64,000 nucleotides of DNA. Origin: Natrinema salinisoli (GTDB taxonomy: Archaea; Halobacteriota; Halobacteria; Halobacteriales; Natrialbaceae). The position numbers were made by a program, and so were the translations under genes. The stretch is from assembly GCF_020405205.1 (NCBI RefSeq), contig NZ_CP084470.1, forward strand, positions 186,001 through 250,000, read 5' to 3'. The notes beneath the pieces are model-generated. The model was not told the origin of the DNA and searched no databases. It was given only the letters and a program-made list of their open reading frames with translations. Shown one piece after another: positions 59,419-64,000 of the stretch (within the stretch, counting starts at the first letter, position 1; each line of letters opens with the position of its first letter).

Positions 59419-60414
59419 CTACGGGCGCGGAGCAGCCTTTTGTAGTGCTGTCTCAGCAATATTACCACCGTAGTCGGCGCTTCGAGAGAGCGAGTCGACG
59501 ATCAGCCCTAGCAACTGGGCCTGAACCGGCTCAAGGTTGCGGAGCATGTCGTCGATCCGTCTGGTGGACTCATCAATATCGACGACGGCCGCAAGCGCAT
59601 CATGGCCGAGCTGATTGGCTTCGTCGGTGTCGTCAGCGAGCAGTGCATCCATTGATTGCTCGAAAATGCTGCTGGCCTCGTCGTGGAGCCCGTTGAGAGC
59701 GTCGGCAACATCATCGGGGATCTCCTCGAGCTTGAGCGCGAGGTTGCTGATCTTGACGGCGTGATCGGCGATCCGCTCGAGCTGGCGGGCACTCGAGTGA
59801 AAGTCAAAACAGTCCTCGCGGGAGACACCGAGTTCTTCGACAGCCCGGGGCGAACGGAGGGTGGAACGGAAAATTCGGGAAACGACAAGCCAGAGACGGT
59901 CGACGTCGTCGTCGCGATTGATCACGTCGTGGGCGATGTCGTCGTCGTTCTCGATTAATGCCGTCACCGCGTCCTCGAACATCGACTTAGCGATCAGGCG
60001 CATCCGCGTAACAGCATTGACGATTGATAGCTCCGAGGAGTCCAGCAGGTCTTGAATCACCACACTGTCGCTCGTCTCCTCAAGCACTTCGACGCCAACG
60101 AGCCGCTGGGCCGCGTTCCGGATGGCGTTGCGCTGCTTGGTCGTGATATGTCCGGCCTCAAGGCGGATTATGTCGAAGCCGCTAACGTACATCGTCATCA
60201 CAGCTCGCATCAGCTGTTCGTCTTCGAGTCCGGATACATCAAGCGTTCCCTCTTGCCGATACGTTTCGCGTTCGGGTGTCAAAAAGAGTTCCTCGCCCTC
60301 TGGATAGAACTCGACTGTCGTTCCGCTACTAATGTCATTCTCGGTCGCCCATGTCTTCGGGAGCGAGACCGTAAACGTCGACCCACCAGTTACTTGCACC
60401 TTCCGGGTCTCCAT
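59419..60414 (-). CDS. AbrB-PhoU regulator of phosphate uptake
   Basis: A 331-residue protein. Residues 1-50 (METRKVQVTGGSTFTVSLPKTWATENDISSGTTVEFYPEGEELFL) are a SpoVT/AbrB DNA-binding domain. Two PhoU helical-bundle repeats follow (ELSIVNAVTRMRLIAKSMFEDAVTALIENDDDIAHDVINRDDDVDRL and FHSSARQLERIADHAVKISNLAL), with the E/D-x-x-x-D metal motifs. Such proteins are haloarchaeal regulators of Pst-type phosphate transport. No pst genes lie in this window. A paralogue is at 62209. Confidence 0.93.
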   Translation of the reverse strand: METRKVQVTGGSTFTVSLPKTWATENDISSGTTVEFYPEGEELFLTPERETYRQEGTLDVSGLEDEQLMRAVMTMYVSGFDIIRLEAGHITTKQRNAIRNAAQRLVGVEVLEETSDSVVIQDLLDSSELSIVNAVTRMRLIAKSMFEDAVTALIENDDDIAHDVINRDDDVDRLWLVVSRIFRSTLRSPRAVEELGVSREDCFDFHSSARQLERIADHAVKISNLALKLEEIPDDVADALNGLHDEASSIFEQSMDALLADDTDEANQLGHDALAAVVDIDESTRRIDDMLRNLEPVQAQLLGLIVDSLSRSADYGGNIAETALQKAAPRP

Positions 60415-60800
60415 ATAGGAGGCTTTCTACGGTCGGGATATAAAACTACTTGTGTCTATAGAGGTGTTTCTGGAATTCTTATTACCCCAATTAGGCAGTT
60501 TTCAGCGCTCTACTATCCCTGTTTGGTGTATAGGACTGTTCACAAATATATGACTATATATTATTATGAAAAGATAAATAGCCAATATCAACACAAGCAA
60601 AATAGATACTATACAAACAGGTATGATTCGTCTTAGAAGAGCGTTCGAAGATTTCACATATCGTTCTGATCGAAATGATCAATTCGACAGATTAGTGCGT
60701 AGCTCTATTGAGAATCTTTCACAACGTAGCGCGTATAATAGTCAATACGCCTAGCTTAGCGAGGTATAACTACACACAGTACCCGACTGCGAGTACAGGC
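60415..60800. other. AT-rich intergenic region
   Basis: No gene visible; strongly AT-rich between about 60540 and 60730 and probably carries the promoters of the AbrB-PhoU gene (minus) and the membrane gene (plus). Confidence 0.5.
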
Positions 60801-61160
60801 ATGAAAACAACGACTCCGCTTTGGGCCCGCCCAGATAGGCCAGCAAACCGATCACTTCGGCTCACCTTCGGCTTCCTGTGGCTCACCGACCTTGTCGCCA
60901 CTGTCTGTCTCTTTCTTGTTCCGTTTGCAAGAGAACTCAATCCGATCACCATCTTCTTTTACGAGAGTATCGGCCTAACAGGCGTTGTGCTAGCAGGAAC
61001 CACCTATGCAGCCCTCGTCGTTCTAACTGGGTCTTTTCTTCGGAAGCCGATAGACGGACTCTTCGTCGCAGGTGCAGTTTCAGTATACGCCGTTTGTGCC
61101 ACCAACAACGTCGTCTTATTGGTAACCCGTGTCCCGATTGTACAAAACATGCTTCTCTGA
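60801..61160 (+). CDS. small membrane protein, three helices
   Basis: A 119-residue protein from ATG 60801 (MKTTTPLWARPDRPANRSLRLTFGFLWLTDLVATVCLFLVPFARELNPITIFFYESIGLTGVVLAGTTYAALVVLTGSFLRKP). The hydrophobic segments, a conserved T-D at the start of helix 1 and a long E-L-N-P segment resemble small haloarchaeal DUF membrane proteins (DxxxT-x-x-F-x-x-x-x-x-E-x-N-P). Function unknown. It lies between the AbrB-PhoU gene and an IS remnant. Confidence 0.7.
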   Translation: MKTTTPLWARPDRPANRSLRLTFGFLWLTDLVATVCLFLVPFARELNPITIFFYESIGLTGVVLAGTTYAALVVLTGSFLRKPIDGLFVAGAVSVYAVCATNNVVLLVTRVPIVQNMLL

Positions 61161-61284
61161 AGCCCATGAACGACAAGACCTTCGGTGCGGTACAGAACAA
61201 ACATTGCCGAGAATTGTTACCCGCACTCCTCAAACATAATCGCCGGAACCGTTACCAAAGAGATGCCTGCGAGTGGGAAGATAG

Positions 61285-61505
61285 CAGCTCGACCGCTCAT
61301 CAAGCACCGCGAGTTCTCGTCGATTTACAAGGCGTGGAACGCTCGACTGGACGCCGACCTCTACGGTCAACGGAGTCAGAACGAGACGGTGAACTCCCGG
61401 CTTAAACGGAAATATGGCGCATTCATTCACTCACGATTCTGGTGGAAACAGTTCCGTGAACTCGTCGTCGGCTGTTTCACTCACAACATCGACAAGGCGA
61501 TCTGA
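61285..61505 (+). pseudogene. C-terminal fragment of the same IS5-family transposase as at 10881
   Basis: The frame RPLIKHREFSSIYKAWNARLDADLYGQRSQNETVNSRLKRKYGAFIHSRFWWKQFRELVVGCFTHNIDKAI includes the catalytic Glu region (ETVNS). It matches the corresponding part of 10881-11703 and shows what the intact frame there would look like (KAWNARLDADLYG). The N-terminal three quarters are absent. Confidence 0.8.
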
Positions 61506-61542
61506 ACGGTAGATATAGGGACAAACATCGGTCAGCGTGATA

Positions 61543-62001
61543 TCACTCGCCAGTAATCGACTGACAGTCTGCTTCGAGCCGAATGTCCGGTGTCCTGTCC
61601 TGAGCATTCTCTACGTAGATCTCGATACCGGCCTCATTCGGGCCGTCGCAGGGAAGTGTCGATCGCTCAAAGCCGGGCCAGTCGCGTTCAAACCGGGTTC
61701 CGTCAACGGTCACCACGATTGTTTCGGGGTCGGTCGATGCTGGAAACGTCGCATCCTCGTCAGCCTCGTTACTGTCTGAGAGCTGGTATTCCTTCTCGAA
61801 AAGGACATCACCACCCTCGTTCGTAATCGTGACCGAGACGTGGTGGGTCTCATCACGGTCACCAAGATACATCTTCACCCAATGCGGGGCGGATTCTCCC
61901 TCGCTCTGATTCGAGGACGAACCTAGAGCCGAACAGCCGCTAAGAGAAGTGAGTACCGCACCTGTCCCCGCTAGAAGTGCACGTCGGCTAATGGAGGACA
62001 T
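61543..62001 (-). CDS. secreted lipoprotein, hypothetical
   Basis: A 152-residue protein with a Tat-type lipoprotein signal (MSSISRRALLAGTGAVLTSLSGCSALGSSSNQSEG; twin Arg 6-7, lipobox L-S-G-C at Cys23). The mature part is a beta-rich domain (HHVSVTITNEGGDVLFEKEYQLSDSNEADEDATFPASTDPETIVVTVDGTRFERDWPGFE), like other haloarchaeal surface lipoproteins of unknown function. It lies between an IS5 transposase fragment and a right IS end at 62127, so it may be passenger DNA. Confidence 0.8.
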   Translation of the reverse strand: MSSISRRALLAGTGAVLTSLSGCSALGSSSNQSEGESAPHWVKMYLGDRDETHHVSVTITNEGGDVLFEKEYQLSDSNEADEDATFPASTDPETIVVTVDGTRFERDWPGFERSTLPCDGPNEAGIEIYVENAQDRTPDIRLEADCQSITGE

Positions 62002-62126
62002 TGTATCCTGCTATTCAATCCCGTTTTCCCAAAATGGTTACTATTAGTGCTATATAGGTGGTCGAACTCAGTGACTATATCGCCCACCTACCTACCGACC
62101 GCTTCAGCGGGAAAGTGTCGAGGTAA

Positions 62127-62144
62127 GATGATTTCAACAGAGCC
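62127..62144 (-). repeat. orphan IS end (right-end orientation)
   Basis: GATGATTTCAACAGAGCC differs by one base from the reverse complement of the IS end at 10829. Together with the transposase fragment at 61285 it marks the remains of a second IS copy. Confidence 0.6.
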
Positions 62145-62208
62145 AATCAATTAAATGGTATTCATTCGCCGGTGAAGTCGGGACTCGGTGGCTCTGTACT
62201 GAGCAATT

Positions 62209-63225
62209 CTACTCGAGGCATTCGCAGTCGCGTGCGACCTGCTGAATGGCGATACCGGCGATGTTCGCCCCGTACTCGGCGGTCCGACGGATACTGTCGA
62301 GAAGGAGACCGACGACGTACGCCTCTGCGGGGTCGTCGTGCGTGTAGAGTTCCCGGTCCAACTTCCTGAGGTCGTCCGTGAGATCGTCCCGTTCGGTAAG
62401 TGCGGTGTGTGCCCCCTCGATACCGGTGTCGGCAAGGATTACGTCCGCGGCAGTATCGATGACATGCCTGGAACTCGAGGCCAGCAAATCGATTCGATCC
62501 TCGAAATTCGCCGGTATCGTGACCTCGGGATCGAGGGTGAAGCGAGCGATCTTCTCGGCGTGATCGGCAATGCGCTCGAACTGCCGGCTGACGTAGTAGT
62601 ATTCGAACAGTTCGTCCCGGGTGTACTCGAGTTTCTCGACCTCGTGGAGGTTCGTCAGTGCCCGTCGGAAGTGGCGGGTCACCATTGCGAACAACTTGTC
62701 GGCTTCGTTATCCCGGTCGATGACGCGCTGTGCCAGCGTCTCGTCGTCAGTCAGGACGGCACTCACCGCGTCACGGTGCATCCCGAGCATTACGAGGCGG
62801 AGGCGCAGTGTCGACTTGCGTATGTCGACGTTCTCGGCGTCGATGAGGTTCGTCAGCTGGATCCTGGTGTCGCCGGCCTCCAGCAACTCGAATCCGGAGA
62901 GGTTCGCGACCGTGTCCTCAACAACCGTACGGCGCTCAGCGGAATGGCCCGTCCTGTCGACCAACGTTACCGTATCGAAGCCGACGGCGTGAAGCGCGTG
63001 AATCCACTGTCTGATGCCGCTGTCCGAGTCAGTCGAGACGTCTACGGTCGTCGACCGCGTCTCAGTCGACCGGTCGGCCTCCGCCTCGACCAGCAGCGAA
63101 CCGTCGCCATTGGGATACAACGAGAGCGCTGACCCGGCGTCGATGCCGTGTTCCTGTGCCCACGACTTCGGAAGCGAGATCGTGTACGTCGTCCCTCCGG
63201 AGAGTTGGACTTTGCGTGTTTCCAT
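62209..63225 (-). CDS. AbrB-PhoU regulator of phosphate uptake (second paralogue)
   Basis: A 338-residue protein from ATG 63223-63225. The N-terminal METRKVQLSGGTTYTISLPKSWAQEHGIDAGSALSLYPNGDGSLLV is the AbrB domain. Two PhoU repeats follow (NVDIRKSTLRLRLVMLGMHRDAVSAVLTDDETLAQRVIDRDNEADKL; YYVSRQFERIADHAEKIARFTL). Gene order and orientation match the 59419 paralogue. It is divergent from the HTH-PhoU gene at 63422 with about 200 bp between the starts, suggesting shared regulation of phosphate genes. Confidence 0.93.
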   Translation of the reverse strand: METRKVQLSGGTTYTISLPKSWAQEHGIDAGSALSLYPNGDGSLLVEAEADRSTETRSTTVDVSTDSDSGIRQWIHALHAVGFDTVTLVDRTGHSAERRTVVEDTVANLSGFELLEAGDTRIQLTNLIDAENVDIRKSTLRLRLVMLGMHRDAVSAVLTDDETLAQRVIDRDNEADKLFAMVTRHFRRALTNLHEVEKLEYTRDELFEYYYVSRQFERIADHAEKIARFTLDPEVTIPANFEDRIDLLASSSRHVIDTAADVILADTGIEGAHTALTERDDLTDDLRKLDRELYTHDDPAEAYVVGLLLDSIRRTAEYGANIAGIAIQQVARDCECLE

Positions 63226-63421
63226 ACGTGAACCGTCATGGGCCGATGAAACCTTAGATTTGGTATGAATAGTCCGTGCCGATAATGAGACGCATATATC
63301 AGTACACCATGCACAAGAGAGTTGATTCAAGATGGGATCGATTCGATTCAGTCATGAAGCTATATAATCGTCCGAACAATTTGTGGACCAACCCTAATAC
63401 CGGCAGCCGCGACCAGCAGGT

Positions 63422-64000
63422 ATGTCCCGTCGAACATGGCAGCGCCCGCTGGGAACGGGTGGTCGTGACGCGACGCGTGCCCAGGTCGTCGAATCGATCG
63501 ACAGGATCGCACCGGAAACCAAAGAAGAACTGGCGCGCACTGTCGGCATCTCCGAACAGTATCTCTCGGAGCTGCTGCAGGAACTCAAAGCCGAAGAGAT
63601 AGTGCAAAAAGGCTACGTCGTTGACGACGCGGCGCTGTACGACAATTCGAGACATATCTCGAAACTGTTTGACGACGATCCCGACGGCGCGGAGATAGCA
63701 TCGGACGGAGAGACCAGTGATCGCGGGACGGAAGTACTGGAACTTCTCGACCGCCTGGAGTCAGTGACCACGCGCCAGTATGACGCCGCCCGTGCGGCAT
63801 TTCTCGGCGAGAGCGCAGAGCACTCAGCAAAGACTCTGGAGTCGCTCACCAACGAGCGCTACTCGGCGGTCCTCGCGGAATTGAAATCGTACACGTTGAC
63901 CACCGATTGGCCGAGCAACCGCGTCGCAGCGGACCTGTCGACCATCGCGACGAACCTCGAGATCGTCGGGGATCGTGCCTGCTTCATCGCTGATGTCGTC
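63422..64000 (+). CDS. HTH-PhoU protein, partial (runs off the right edge)
   Basis: ATG 63422 opens a frame that is still open at 64000 (193 codons). MSRRTWQRPLGTGGRDATRAQVVESIDRIAPETKEELARTVGISEQYLSELLQELKAEEIVQKGYVVDD is a winged helix. The following helical part (TRQYDAARAAFLGESAEHSAKTLESLTNERYSAVLAELKSYTLTTDWPSNRVAADLSTIATNLEIVGDRACFIADVV) has the PhoU bundle pattern with the D-R-A-C-x-I-A-D region. It is a haloarchaeal phosphate-response regulator, divergent from the AbrB-PhoU gene. Confidence 0.85.
   Translation, partial: MSRRTWQRPLGTGGRDATRAQVVESIDRIAPETKEELARTVGISEQYLSELLQELKAEEIVQKGYVVDDAALYDNSRHISKLFDDDPDGAEIASDGETSDRGTEVLELLDRLESVTTRQYDAARAAFLGESAEHSAKTLESLTNERYSAVLAELKSYTLTTDWPSNRVAADLSTIATNLEIVGDRACFIADVV

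Noticed and set aside
59419-60414. AbrB-PhoU protein as an antitoxin, because of its AbrB domain
   Set aside because: The long PhoU double repeat and the haloarchaeal family architecture identify it as a phosphate regulator. No toxin gene is adjacent.

Overview
The window is from a haloarchaeon, most likely an accessory replicon (megaplasmid) or a large genomic island. The proteins are very acidic. The gene families are typically halobacterial: HalOD1 output domains, DUF7344-type winged helices, Bat/HTH_10 regulators, TFB, AbrB-PhoU, DUF7127, DUF6735, halocyanin and TFB-type zinc ribbons. Many promoters look leaderless, with a TATA-like box about 25 bp before the start codon. No rRNA or tRNA was seen. 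No replication protein was recognised, so a plasmid nature is inferred.

Layout. 0-2.6 kb: edge gene, a QueC-like (QatC-like) protein and a broken QatB-like partner. 2.8-9 kb: a TFB zinc ribbon/TrmB-type chimera, PadR, HalOD1 and winged-helix regulators, and degraded DNA. 9-15.2 kb: a GAF histidine kinase, then a 3.1-kb unit bounded by IS ends and an 8-bp target duplication that carries a Bat regulator, a HalOD1 protein and an amphi-Trp protein, then a peroxiredoxin. 15.5-17.7 kb: frameshifted MOSC gene and an EamA transporter. 17.8-23.8 kb: plasmid-type genes (TFB pseudogene, HTH/nucleotidyltransferase toxin-antitoxin-like pair, ArdC-metallopeptidase, SWIM protein). 24.2-29.1 kb: a candidate defence module (58-aa protein, Rad50-like zinc-hook ATPase, VUT/queuosine-precursor-type transporter, PLD-type nuclease). 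29.5-37.6 kb: two large PAS kinases flanking an H-NOX/flavin split-barrel pair and transposase remnants. 37.8-45.2 kb: a copper/redox cluster (Bat regulator, halocyanin-like protein, FAD monooxygenase, multicopper oxidase, membrane proteins) whose genes share an AACATGT promoter element. 45.8-56.3 kb: denser, more GC-rich metabolic and regulatory genes (SRPBCC pseudogene, hydrolase, ZIP-like protein, SBP56, FilR1-type regulator, MFS, Hsp20-like, Bat, cupin). 56.4-59.4 kb: decayed plasmid-type genes. 59.4-64 kb: two AbrB-PhoU regulators and the start of an HTH-PhoU gene, with a transposase remnant and a lipoprotein between them.

Two features recur. First, about eleven small plasmid-type loci have a T-rich box followed directly by a GCCCC...GGGGTG...GGGGC hairpin just before the gene. 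Second, gene decay is heavy: at least eight genes or fragments are interrupted by in-frame TAA, TAG or TGA codons or by single-base shifts while both sides stay recognisable.
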